This document shows, piece after piece, positions 1 to 7,840 of a stretch of 64,000 nt of DNA. Position 1 is the stretch's first letter. Every line of letters starts with the position of its first letter. This DNA is from Halobaculum marinum (GTDB taxonomy: Archaea > Halobacteriota > Halobacteria > Halobacteriales > Haloferacaceae): NCBI RefSeq assembly GCF_029338555.1, contig NZ_CP119989.1, forward strand, positions 1,798,001 to 1,862,000, given 5' to 3'. The position numbers were made by a program, and so were the translations under genes. The notes below the pieces were generated by a model. It did not search any database, had not been told where the DNA came from, and worked only from the letters and a program-made list of their open reading frames with translations.

Positions 1-1415
1 GCGTCGCGACCGAACCCGCACAGCGACGTGCGCGCCATCGTGCGAGCCAACTCCCGGAGTCGGTCGTCGGCGAACTCGCCGTCGTACACGTCGCGGAGCA
101 GTTCGTGCGCGCGGACGCTCCCCGTCCGACACGGCACACACCGGCCACAGTTCTGTTCGCGGGCGACGCGTGTCCGCCGGCCGGCGACGACCACCGGGCA
201 GGCGCCTCCCGACCCGGCGACGAACGCCTCCATCGACCCGTTCGTCCCCAACCCGGCCCCTCGCAGCGCTGGCGCCGACGCCGGGGTGTCCAGGTCGCGG
301 GTCAGCCCGCCGAACTGACCGCCGACACAGGCGAACGACGCGTCCTCGCCGGCGAGCGCGCGCGACAGACTCGCGTCGGTCGGGAGTTCCACCGTCCGGC
401 GGTCGGGGCCGACGACCGTCACCAGTCGGGTGCCGGGGTCCGCGGCCTCGGGGTCGAGGTCCGGGTCGTCGGGCGTCGTGACCGCCCGCGCGACCGCCGC
501 GAGCGTCCGCGGCGTGTGGACGAGCGTCGGGCGTTCGAACAGCCCCCACGCCTCCGGTCCCGGGGGCCGTCGTCGCGCCTCGATCCGGTCGTTCCCCTCC
601 AGCGACTCCAGCAGCGCCGTCGGCTCGGCCGTCATGTACGTCGCCTCCGCGACCGCGACCGAGACGGACGGCCCGGCTTCTCCGTCCGTCTCGTCGAGCG
701 CATCGCCGACGGCACGGACTCGCTCCGCCAGCACCGGTTCGTCCTCTGGGAGCGCGACCACCACGTCGTCGGCACCGACCGCCCGCGCGGCCACCGTCGC
801 GCCGGCGAGCACGCGACCGGTGAGGCTCCCGACGAGCAGACGGTCCCCGTCCACTTTCGGGTCGGCGTCGAGTGCGTTCACGACGACGACGGGGTCGCCG
901 TCGGCGTCGCGGGCGGTCCGCCACGCGTCCGCGACCGGGTCGTCTTGCCGGGCGTCGCCCCACCCGCGCCCGCGGAGGCCGAGCGACGAGAGCGCGTCGA
1001 GCGCGTCGGTGCCGTCGACCGTCGGCACGTCGACCGCCGTCGGGTCGACCCACCCCGCCCCGGCCAGCGTCCGCCTGACGCCGGCGGACAGGGGGCCGTC
1101 TCTCACGGGGAAGTCGCCAGCACTCTCGTCGTGCTCGACCACCTCGTCGGCCCCGTCTACGGGCACGTCGCCGTCGGCGAGCACGCTCACCAGCGCCGCG
1201 GCCTCGTTGGGGTCGACGGAGCGGTGTAGCGCGGTCCGTCCCGCCCGCGTGACCGCGACCAGCGGGAGGTGGACCGTCCCCGGGGAGCCCACCGCTCGCA
1301 CCTCGACGTCGTCGGCGCTCGCGCCGGCGGCGCGGCGGGCCGCCTCCAGTACCGACCGACCGGCGGGCGTGTCGAACGCGACGCGGACCGTCGGCGCTGT
1401 GGAGGATGATAACAC
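1..1415 (-). CDS. NuoF-like protein (complex I 51-kDa family), C-terminus outside window
   Basis: About 471 codons are visible, read leftward from a GTG at 1415; the C-terminus runs off the window at base 1. Order resembles NuoF: an N-terminal thioredoxin-like region, a flavin/NADH-type domain (TALLESLEG, then GLFERPT), an SLBB-like stretch (GTRLVTVVG) and a C-terminal 4Fe-4S domain with CGRCVPCR and a fourth Cys in SLCGFG. The glycine-rich FMN/NADH loop, normally GRGGAGFPTG, reads GRGWGDARQD here, and the NADEGEPG loop reads NALDADPK, so flavin/NADH binding is doubtful. Haloarchaeal complex I generally lacks NuoEFG, so this is probably a stand-alone relative. It diverges from the CobW-type gene with 147 bp between starts. 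The start is uncertain because it is a leaderless-type GTG. Confidence 0.75.
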   Translation of the reverse strand, partial: MLSSSTAPTVRVAFDTPAGRSVLEAARRAAGASADDVEVRAVGSPGTVHLPLVAVTRAGRTALHRSVDPNEAAALVSVLADGDVPVDGADEVVEHDESAGDFPVRDGPLSAGVRRTLAGAGWVDPTAVDVPTVDGTDALDALSSLGLRGRGWGDARQDDPVADAWRTARDADGDPVVVVNALDADPKVDGDRLLVGSLTGRVLAGATVAARAVGADDVVVALPEDEPVLAERVRAVGDALDETDGEAGPSVSVAVAEATYMTAEPTALLESLEGNDRIEARRRPPGPEAWGLFERPTLVHTPRTLAAVARAVTTPDDPDLDPEAADPGTRLVTVVGPDRRTVELPTDASLSRALAGEDASFACVGGQFGGLTRDLDTPASAPALRGAGLGTNGSMEAFVAGSGGACPVVVAGRRTRVAREQNCGRCVPCRTGSVRAHELLRDVYDGEFADDRLRELARTMARTSLCGFGRD

Positions 1416-1562
1416 GCCTATCGATACTCACGAGTCGCGCAAAAGCGTTCGGGGACTCCACACGTTCTCGAAGCGTGGGCGGCGGATCGGACGCCACCGG
1501 GCGTGTTCTATCGACGCTGGATTCGTCCGCGGGGATTAGTCGCGCGCCCCGGACGTGCCTGT

Positions 1563-2738
1563 ATGAACGACGGCGACGGACGGCTCCCGATCACACTGCT
1601 GTGTGGCCCGCTCGGTGCGGGGAAGACCACGCTGGTGAATCGACTGGTGGCGGACCCGGGCGACCGTCGCCTCGCGGTCGTGCTCAACGACATGGGGGAG
1701 GTGAACGTCGACGCCGCGACGGTCGAGCGCGAGACGGACGACGGCGTCGTCGACCTCTCGAACGGCTGTATCTGCTGTCGCCTCGGCGATGACCTCGTGG
1801 CCGAGTTGACCGCGCTCGCCGACCGCCGCGAGTTCGACCACGTCGTGATCGAGGCGTCGGGCATCTCCGAACCGCTCCCCATCGCGCGGACGCTCACCAC
1901 GCCGGGCGAGTCGGGCGACCCGACCGAACGGTTCCGGCTGGCGTCGGTCGTCTCGGTCGTCGACGCGTACGGCTTCTGGAAGGCGTTCGACCCCGAGACT
2001 GGCCTCCCCGAGGCCGCACCAGAGCCCGATCGGCCGCTCGCGGAGGTGATGGTCGACCAGATCGAGTTCTGTGACGTCATCCTCCTCAACAAGTGCGACA
2101 TGGTCCCCGACGACGTGCTCGACGACGTGGAGGCGGCGGTCCGCGAACTCCAGCCGCGAGCGCGACTCCACCGAACCGTAGAGTCCGACGTACCCACGGA
2201 AGCAGTACTCGGCGGCGAGGAGTTCGACTTCGACGAGACCCGCCGTGCCCCCGGGTGGAAGCGAGCGCTCGCCGCGGGCCGCGGGGGTGGCGGTCAGGTG
2301 GTCGCCCAGGGCGGCGAGGCTGGGCACGACGCCGACCACGGTCACGACCACGATCACGAAGGCCTGAGCGCGGCCGAGGCGCACGGCGTCGAGTCCATCG
2401 TGTACGAGCGGTCGCTGCCGTTCGACGCCGACCGCCTGGCCGACTGGCTCACCGACTGGGACGGGCGGGTCGTCCGCGCGAAGGGGTTCGTGTACGCCGC
2501 GAGTCGCCCGGAGACGGTGCTGGGCCTGAGTCAGGCGGGGCCGTCCATCCGAATCGGCCCCATCGGTGAGTGGGGCGAGGACGAACCGCGGACGCGACTC
2601 GTGTTCATCGGTCGCGACCTCGACGACGGGTCGATCGAGGCCGGACTCGACGAGTGTCTCGCAGACCCCACAGCCCCCGACCCGCCTGCGACGCCGGAGG
2701 CAGACCCGTTCCCGATCGAACGGCGAATCGACCGCTGA
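1563..2738 (+). CDS. CobW/COG0523-family GTPase, putative metallochaperone
   Basis: 391 aa. G3E-family P-loop GTPase: Walker A GPLGAGKTT near residue 15, the metal-binding CxCC motif NGCICC near residue 65, and the G4 motif NKCD near residue 180. A His/Asp-rich segment (HDADHGHDHDHE, about residue 258) separates the GTPase domain from a C-terminal CobW domain. Family members insert or deliver zinc, cobalt or other metals using GTP. ATG 1563 is chosen because Walker A then lies at the usual distance and an AT-rich box (GATTA, 1534-1538) sits 26 nt upstream. Metal specificity cannot be read from the sequence, though His-rich loops are common in zinc-responsive members. Confidence 0.9.
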   Translation: MNDGDGRLPITLLCGPLGAGKTTLVNRLVADPGDRRLAVVLNDMGEVNVDAATVERETDDGVVDLSNGCICCRLGDDLVAELTALADRREFDHVVIEASGISEPLPIARTLTTPGESGDPTERFRLASVVSVVDAYGFWKAFDPETGLPEAAPEPDRPLAEVMVDQIEFCDVILLNKCDMVPDDVLDDVEAAVRELQPRARLHRTVESDVPTEAVLGGEEFDFDETRRAPGWKRALAAGRGGGGQVVAQGGEAGHDADHGHDHDHEGLSAAEAHGVESIVYERSLPFDADRLADWLTDWDGRVVRAKGFVYAASRPETVLGLSQAGPSIRIGPIGEWGEDEPRTRLVFIGRDLDDGSIEAGLDECLADPTAPDPPATPEADPFPIERRIDR

Positions 2739-2762
2739 GGTCGTCACGGTCGCAGTGGCTGC

Positions 2763-2975
2763 TCACAACACTTCTTCGCGGAGGTCGTCCCACTCTTCGT
2801 GGAAGCCGTAGGTAGCCGTGCTCTCACCGCCCATCGCCTCGCGATACACGTCGTCGTACTGGAGGAGGGTGGTCCACCCGTCGTGGAAACTGTAGCTACA
2901 GTACTGGCACACGGCGTACAGTTCGCTCGCTGGGGTGTAAGTGTTGGCGTGCGAACAGCTACCAGTTAGCTTCAT
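2763..2975 (-). CDS. Small putative zinc-finger protein
   Basis: 70 aa from ATG 2975, TGA at 2763. Contains CSH near residue 7 and CQYC near residue 23 followed by SFH, a plausible Cys/His metal site, then an acidic C-terminal half. A GGTGG stretch lies about 7 nt upstream of the ATG and may act as a ribosome binding site; no TATA box is evident at the leaderless distance. The start codon lies 24 nt from that of the divergent microprotein at 3000. Function unknown; the Cys spacing and acidic composition argue for a real gene. Confidence 0.55.
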   Translation of the reverse strand: MKLTGSCSHANTYTPASELYAVCQYCSYSFHDGWTTLLQYDDVYREAMGGESTATYGFHEEWDDLREEVL

Positions 2976-2978
2976 ATA
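2973..2978 (+). promoter_or_regulatory. TATA box for the 41-aa zinc-finger gene, overlapping the start codon of the divergent gene
   Basis: CATATA lies about 24 nt upstream of ATG 3000, the leaderless spacing seen throughout this window. It covers the ATG (2975-2973) of the leftward 70-aa gene, so assembling TBP/TFB for one gene would cover the translation start region of the other. Confidence 0.5.
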
Positions 2979-2999
2979 CGTCCACCGACTGGGCGAGCC

Positions 3000-3125
3000 A
3001 TGGGAATCACAGGGGCGTGCGAACGGTGCGACTGGCGGTACCTCGGGTCGGGCTATCCCGAGGTGACGAAGGCGTACCAAGACCACCTCCGGGAGGAACA
3101 CCCGGACACGTGGCTGCGACGCTGA
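3000..3125 (+). CDS. 41-aa zinc-finger microprotein
   Basis: 41 aa, ATG 3000 to TGA 3125. A CERC pair at residues 7-10 and two histidines (HLREEH, about residues 29-34) give a C2H2-like zinc site almost filling the protein. Such one-finger proteins are abundant in haloarchaea and mostly uncharacterised; DNA, RNA or protein binding are all possible. The protein has no signal peptide or membrane segment and is probably leaderless. Confidence 0.65.
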   Translation: MGITGACERCDWRYLGSGYPEVTKAYQDHLREEHPDTWLRR

Positions 3126-3195
3126 TCGGTCGGGACTGACCAGAAAAAGGGGACGACGGGGTCGCGACCCTGCGCACCGAGCACCGAGCGCGGAG

Positions 3196-4356
3196 CTACG
3201 GCTCCAGGAGGACCTTCGTGACGCCCTCCTCGCGGTTGTCGAACTTCTCGTACATCTCCGGCGCCTCCTCGAGGCTGACGCGGTGGGAGACGACCCAACT
3301 CGGGTCGGCGCGGCCCTCGATGATGAGGTCGCGGAGTTCGCGGTTGTACTGCTTCACGTTACACTGACCGGTACCGAGCTTCTGGCCCTTCTCGAACAGC
3401 TTCCCGAAGTCGATGCCGAGGCGCCCCTGCGCGGCCATCTCGTCGGGCGCACCGGGGTCGGACGGGACGTACAGCCCGGGGATGCCGAGTTGGCCCGTCG
3501 GGCGGACGACCTGCACGAGTTGGTTCAGCACGACCGCGGGGTTCTCGCGGGCTGGGTCGTACGCGTCGGAACCGGGGTCCGTGTCGGGGTCGATCGCCTG
3601 ATACCCGACCGCGTCGACGCCCTTGTCGACCTCGCCGCCGTGTATCTCAGTGATCTGGTCGACCGGGTCGCCCTCCTCGAAGTTGATCCCGGTGGCGTCG
3701 CAGTGCTGTTCGGCGAGTTCCAACCGGGACGGCACGCGGTCGACGACGTAGATCTCGGCGGCGCCCTTGATCTTGGCGCTGTAGGCGGCCATCAGCCCGA
3801 CCGGGCCGGCGCCGAAGATGGCGACGGAGTCGCCCGGCTTCAGGTTCGCGAGTTCGGTGCCGTGCCACCCCGTCGGGAAGATGTCCGCCAGCAGGGCGAA
3901 CGAGTCCTCGTGTTCGGTTCCTTCGGGGAGCTTGAGCGCGTTGAAGTCCGCATAGGGGATGCGGAGCTTCTCCGCCTGTCCGCCCTTGTACGGTCCCATC
4001 GCGACGTAGCCGTACGCGCCGCCCGCGAAGCCGGGGTTCACGTTCGTACAGAACCCGGTGTAGCCGTCCTCGCAGTTCTCACAGAAGCCGCAGGCGACGT
4101 TGAACGGCGCCACGACGCGGTCGCCTTCCTCCAGCGTCGAGACGGCGTTGCCGACCTCCGTGACGACGCCCATGTTCTCGTGGCCGAACACGATGCCGGA
4201 CTCCGCGGCGGTCCGCCCCTCGTACATGTGGAGGTCCGACCCACAGATACAGCTCGTCGTGATGTTGATCACGACGTCGTTGGGGTGTTCTATCTCCGGT
4301 TCCTCGACGTCCTCGACGGCCACCTCCTTGGGGCCTTTGTATACTACTGCTTGCAT
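3196..4356 (-). CDS. Zinc-dependent alcohol dehydrogenase (glutathione-independent formaldehyde dehydrogenase-like, COG1063)
   Basis: 386 aa, full length for a medium-chain dehydrogenase. Catalytic zinc ligands lie in CICGSDLH (about residue 38) and GHE (about 60); the structural zinc site is four Cys in ACGFCENC...FC (about 90-108). The Rossmann motif GAGPVGLMA (about 181) indicates NAD(P) binding. The insertion-rich sequence resembles the FdhA-like branch rather than short alcohol dehydrogenases. It lies 102 nt downstream of a Gfo/Idh gene and an isomerase gene read in the same direction, so it probably oxidises a sugar or polyol intermediate of that pathway; free formaldehyde is the alternative. 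Exact substrate unknown. Confidence 0.85.
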   Translation of the reverse strand: MQAVVYKGPKEVAVEDVEEPEIEHPNDVVINITTSCICGSDLHMYEGRTAAESGIVFGHENMGVVTEVGNAVSTLEEGDRVVAPFNVACGFCENCEDGYTGFCTNVNPGFAGGAYGYVAMGPYKGGQAEKLRIPYADFNALKLPEGTEHEDSFALLADIFPTGWHGTELANLKPGDSVAIFGAGPVGLMAAYSAKIKGAAEIYVVDRVPSRLELAEQHCDATGINFEEGDPVDQITEIHGGEVDKGVDAVGYQAIDPDTDPGSDAYDPARENPAVVLNQLVQVVRPTGQLGIPGLYVPSDPGAPDEMAAQGRLGIDFGKLFEKGQKLGTGQCNVKQYNRELRDLIIEGRADPSWVVSHRVSLEEAPEMYEKFDNREEGVTKVLLEP

Positions 4357-4458
4357 AGTCCGCGTCCGATCGCAAGGGACGATTCGACAAGACTCCGCAA
4401 GCAGGTTCCAGCGTTCGTGGCACGCTGGAACGGCCGATTCGGTCGAGGTCGACGCGGA

Positions 4459-5610
4459 TTAGTCGAGGTTGACGCGGGCGCCGGTGGCGTCCGAGCGCTC
4501 CACGGCGTCGAGGACGCGCTGGACCTCGTAGGCGTCCTCGAAGTCGGGGGAGAAGTCGGCCGCCTCGGCGTCGCCCGCGTCGTCCCGGGCCGCCGCGACC
4601 GCCTTCAGGAACTCGTAGTTCTCGTGGACGAACGTATGCTCCCAACCGATGACGTGACCCGGCGGCCACCAGTGCTGGATGTAGGGGTCGTCCTCGTCGG
4701 TGACGAGCACCGTCTCGTAGCCGCGGTTGTCGCCGGTGTTGACGCGCAACTCGTTCAGGCGCTCCAGCGAGAACTCCAGGCTCCCCTCGGAGCCGTGGAC
4801 GGCGATGGTGTGGTCGTTCTTGTGGCCCTCCGTCACGCGGGACGCCTCGAACGTCCCCATCGCGCCGTCTTCGTACGCGACCTGCGCGGAGTAGGCGTCG
4901 TCCACCGTGACCGGCCGAGTGTCGTCGTCCTCGCCCTCCACCGGTCGCTGTTCGGTGAACGTCTGCAGGTGGCCGGACACCGACGCGGCCTCGCCGACGT
5001 GGTCGCCGACGAGGAACCGCGCGAGGTCGACCGTGTGCGCGCCCAAGTCGCCGAGCGCCCCGGAGCCCGCCATCTCCTCGTCGTTGCGCCAACTCCACGG
5101 CGCCTCGGGGTCCGACAGCCAGTCCTGGAGGTAGCGACCGCGGACCTGTCGGATCTCGCCGAGTTCGCCGTCGTCGATCAGCCGTTTGGCGTAGCGGATC
5201 GCGGGGACGAACCGGTAGTTGAACGCACAGCCGACCGGCACGCCAGCCTCACGGGCGGCGTCGCGCATCCGTTCTGCGCCGTCGAGCGTCGGTGCGAGCG
5301 GCTTCTCACAGAGGACGGGCGTGCCGGCCTCCAGCGCGGCTATCGTGGGCTCGACGTGCAGGTGGTTCGGGCCGAGGTTGTAGAACGCGTCCACCTCGTC
5401 GACCACGTCGCGCCAGTCGGTCGCCGTGTGGCTGAAGCCGAGCGTGTCCGCGGCCTCCGCGAGCGCCTCCTCGTCGCGACCGATCACCGTGTGTCGCTCC
5501 GTCTCGGGGGCATCCTCGAAGAACATGGGGAGGCGGTCGAGCGCGTTCGCGTGCGCCTTGCCCATGAAGCGGTAGCCGAGGACGCCGATTCGGATGGGTT
5601 CGTCTGTCAT
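4459..5610 (-). CDS. Gfo/Idh/MocA-family oxidoreductase
   Basis: 383 aa. The N-terminal Rossmann fold begins GVLGYRFMGKAHANAL (residues 8-23); the Gfo/Idh signature CEKPLAP is near residue 99; the C-terminal alpha/beta domain carries the substrate-site region DLGAHTVDLARF (about 190). These enzymes oxidise or reduce sugar, inositol or amino-sugar C-OH groups with NAD(P). The gene starts 18 nt after the stop of the isomerase gene (5629-6597), so the two are probably co-transcribed from a promoter near 6626. It works with the isomerase and probably the dehydrogenase at 3196. Substrate unknown. Confidence 0.88.
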   Translation of the reverse strand: MTDEPIRIGVLGYRFMGKAHANALDRLPMFFEDAPETERHTVIGRDEEALAEAADTLGFSHTATDWRDVVDEVDAFYNLGPNHLHVEPTIAALEAGTPVLCEKPLAPTLDGAERMRDAAREAGVPVGCAFNYRFVPAIRYAKRLIDDGELGEIRQVRGRYLQDWLSDPEAPWSWRNDEEMAGSGALGDLGAHTVDLARFLVGDHVGEAASVSGHLQTFTEQRPVEGEDDDTRPVTVDDAYSAQVAYEDGAMGTFEASRVTEGHKNDHTIAVHGSEGSLEFSLERLNELRVNTGDNRGYETVLVTDEDDPYIQHWWPPGHVIGWEHTFVHENYEFLKAVAAARDDAGDAEAADFSPDFEDAYEVQRVLDAVERSDATGARVNLD

Positions 5611-5628
5611 GTCGTGGTCACCTCGTGG

Positions 5629-6597
5629 TCACTCCGCCCAGTAGGCGTCGCCGGGCGTCGTCTCGAAGACGGCGCGGTCGAGCAGGTCGACCGCCTTCTC
5701 CAACCCCTCGCGGGAGGAGGTGAGCGAGTCCTCGTGCTCGATGGACAGGGCGCCGTCGTAGCCGACCATCCGGAGCGTGGAGACGAGGTCCTTCCAGTGC
5801 TCCTCGCCGTGGCCGTAGCCGACCGAGCGGAACAGCCACGAGCGGTTCTGCTCGTCCGTGTAGTCGGTCGTGTCGAGCACGCCCTTCTCGCGGGCCTGCG
5901 ACTCGTACACCTTCGTGTCCTTCGCGTGGACGTGGTGGATGGCGTCGTGCTCGCCGAGCACGCGCACCGCCTCGGTCACGTCGATGCCCTGCCAGTAGAG
6001 GTGCGAGGGGTCGAAGTTCGCGCCGACGCGCTCGTTCGTCAACTCGCGCAGTTTCAGCATGCCGTGGGGCTCGTACACGAGCATGTTCGGGTGCATCTCG
6101 ATGGCGAGGTCGACGCCGTGGTAGTCGGCGTGAGCCGCCAGATCCGACCAGTACTCCTCCGCGACGCCCCACTGGTAGTCGTGGGCGTCGGCGTGCTCGG
6201 TCGGCCACGGCGCGGTGACCCAGTTGGGCACCTCGTCGTTCGGGCCGCCGGCGGGGAGGCCCGAGAAGCAGGTGACGGTGTCGACGCCGAACTCGTCGGC
6301 GAGTTCGACTGCCTCCCGCAACTCGCGGTCGGCCTCGGCCGCCTGCTCGTCGTCCGGGTGCAGCGGGTTGTTGTGGGTCGCGAACGCGCTCACGCGGAGG
6401 TCGTGCTCGTTGAGGTCCGCGCGCAGCGCCTCGCGGGCGTCCGCGTCGGCCAACAGCGCCTCGCGGTCGGTGTGGGCTTGTCCCGGCCACCCGCCGACCC
6501 CGAGTTCGACCGCGCTCACGCCGATGCCCGAGAGGTACTCGAACGCGTCGGCTCGCGACTCCCCGCCTAACGGCACTGTCAGTACGCCGATGTCCAT
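5629..6597 (-). CDS. Sugar phosphate isomerase/epimerase (xylose isomerase-like TIM barrel)
   Basis: 322 aa, ATG 6597. AP-endonuclease-2/xylose-isomerase-like barrel. Candidate metal ligands are in EMHPN, DPSHLYWQG, HVHAKDTKV and SIEHED, in the order typical of IolE/IolI- and UxuA-related enzymes. First gene of a leftward operon followed by a Gfo/Idh oxidoreductase. Isomerase + Gfo/Idh + ABC importer is the arrangement seen for inositol, tagatose-type and 3-keto-sugar catabolism, but the exact reaction (isomerase, epimerase or dehydratase) cannot be decided here. Confidence 0.85.
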   Translation of the reverse strand: MDIGVLTVPLGGESRADAFEYLSGIGVSAVELGVGGWPGQAHTDREALLADADAREALRADLNEHDLRVSAFATHNNPLHPDDEQAAEADRELREAVELADEFGVDTVTCFSGLPAGGPNDEVPNWVTAPWPTEHADAHDYQWGVAEEYWSDLAAHADYHGVDLAIEMHPNMLVYEPHGMLKLRELTNERVGANFDPSHLYWQGIDVTEAVRVLGEHDAIHHVHAKDTKVYESQAREKGVLDTTDYTDEQNRSWLFRSVGYGHGEEHWKDLVSTLRMVGYDGALSIEHEDSLTSSREGLEKAVDLLDRAVFETTPGDAYWAE

Positions 6598-6620
6598 ACT
6601 CGCGGTTTGTACTACACACC

Positions 6621-6630
6621 GAATAAATCT
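6621..6630 (-). promoter_or_regulatory. Promoter of the isomerase-Gfo/Idh operon
   Basis: Read leftward, GATTTATTC lies about 29 nt upstream of ATG 6597, giving a leaderless transcript. It is one of the most AT-rich stretches in this part of the window and faces away from the DUF21/CBS gene. Confidence 0.6.
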
Positions 6631-6666
6631 GTATGTCGCGGGGACGACCGACGGTCGCGACCGACG

Positions 6667-7767
6667 CTACGCGGCGGCCCCACCCGGCGCGGCGGCGTCC
6701 TCGCGGTCGAGCGGGTCCTCCAACTCGCCCATGACCTCCTCGAACGCGTCGGTCGCGGTGAGCAGGCCGTGGATCTCACCCTCCGAGACGACCAGCGCCA
6801 ACTCCTGCCCCTCGACTTGGAACTGGTCGATGGCGTCGGCGACGGTCGTCTCCGGCGCGAGCGTCATCGGCGGCGCCGCCAGCGCCGCCAGGTCGAGGTC
6901 CTCGTCGGTGAGGTCGTCCGTCTCGCGGATCACCGACGGCACGTACACGGTGCCGACGAACTGCTCGCCGGCCCCGTCGAGCAGCGGGAAGCGCGTGTGT
7001 GGGTGGCCGCGCATCCGGTCGAGGTTCTCGGCGACGGAGTCGGCGGTCGACAGCGTCACCATCTCCTCGCGTTGCACCATGATCTCGGCGACTGTTCGGT
7101 CGCCGACGCGGAGGGCGTTGACGATCTCTTCTTGGCGCTCGTCGGCGATCTCACCCTCCTCCAGCGTCGACGAGAGCTTCCGCCGCAGGTCGGCGCGACT
7201 CTCGATGGCGTCCTGCTCGGTCTCCAGCCACGCGCCGGTCATCTCGACGCCGAACAGCTTCAGCGTCGCCTTCGCGATCCAGTCGCCGAAGGTGATGAGC
7301 GGCGAGATCAGCTTGTGGAAGTAGTACAGCGGCCCCGCGCCGTAGCGCGACACCAGCCGCGAGCGCTCGACGCCGAGGTACGTCGGCGTCTGCTCGCCGT
7401 GCGTGAGGTGGAGGAGGTTGATGATGGCGAACGCGATGAGCGCTCCCGCCCCGACGGACGCGAACGCGGTGTTCTCGAAGAACGGCGCGAACAGCGCCGC
7501 CAACGCCGGCTCGGCGACGATACCGACGGCGATGCTCGACGCCGTGATCCCCACCTGGCAGGTGGTGAGATAGATCTCCAGATCGTCTGTCATCTCCCAT
7601 GCACGCTGGAGCGCCGGTCGGTCGCCGACGAACTCCTCCTCGGTGAACTGCCGCGCGCGGGTCAGTGCGAACTCGATAGCGACGAAGAAGCCGTTCGCGA
7701 GGATCAGTCCCACCCCCGCGACGAGCCTGAGAACGAGCTCTGCGCTGCCCATCGATGCGGTGACCAT
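6667..7767 (-). CDS. CNNM/CorC-type DUF21 + CBS domain membrane protein
   Basis: 366 aa. An N-terminal DUF21 domain with about four hydrophobic segments (residues 8-30, 55-80, 93-120, 135-160; GLILANGFFVAIEFAL is the hallmark start) is followed by a cytoplasmic tandem CBS pair (about 200-340) and a short Ala/acidic tail. Family members are linked to Mg2+/Co2+ efflux or membrane ion homeostasis, with CBS domains sensing adenosine nucleotides. The C-terminal CorC/HlyC domain of longer homologues is absent. A box (CTTTTG on the minus strand, 7793-7798) sits 28 nt upstream. It separates two Gfo/Idh genes but has no obvious link to sugar metabolism. Confidence 0.85.
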   Translation of the reverse strand: MVTASMGSAELVLRLVAGVGLILANGFFVAIEFALTRARQFTEEEFVGDRPALQRAWEMTDDLEIYLTTCQVGITASSIAVGIVAEPALAALFAPFFENTAFASVGAGALIAFAIINLLHLTHGEQTPTYLGVERSRLVSRYGAGPLYYFHKLISPLITFGDWIAKATLKLFGVEMTGAWLETEQDAIESRADLRRKLSSTLEEGEIADERQEEIVNALRVGDRTVAEIMVQREEMVTLSTADSVAENLDRMRGHPHTRFPLLDGAGEQFVGTVYVPSVIRETDDLTDEDLDLAALAAPPMTLAPETTVADAIDQFQVEGQELALVVSEGEIHGLLTATDAFEEVMGELEDPLDREDAAAPGGAAA

Positions 7768-7840
7768 CGGCGTCTCGTTGTCCCCGTGGACACAAAAGGC
7801 GGGCGGCTGAATCGGAGTCCGGTGCCGTTTTCGGGGGCGA

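Noticed and set aside
105..1229. 374-codon plus-strand frame at the left edge
   Set aside because: Antisense to the NuoF-like gene, whose minus-strand frame has clear Fe-S and family motifs.
3283..6570. 1095-codon open frame on the plus strand
   Set aside because: Antisense to three well-supported genes (zinc dehydrogenase, Gfo/Idh, isomerase). Long antisense frames arise from the strong GC bias at third positions; the translation is low-complexity Val/Arg/Asp and matches no family.
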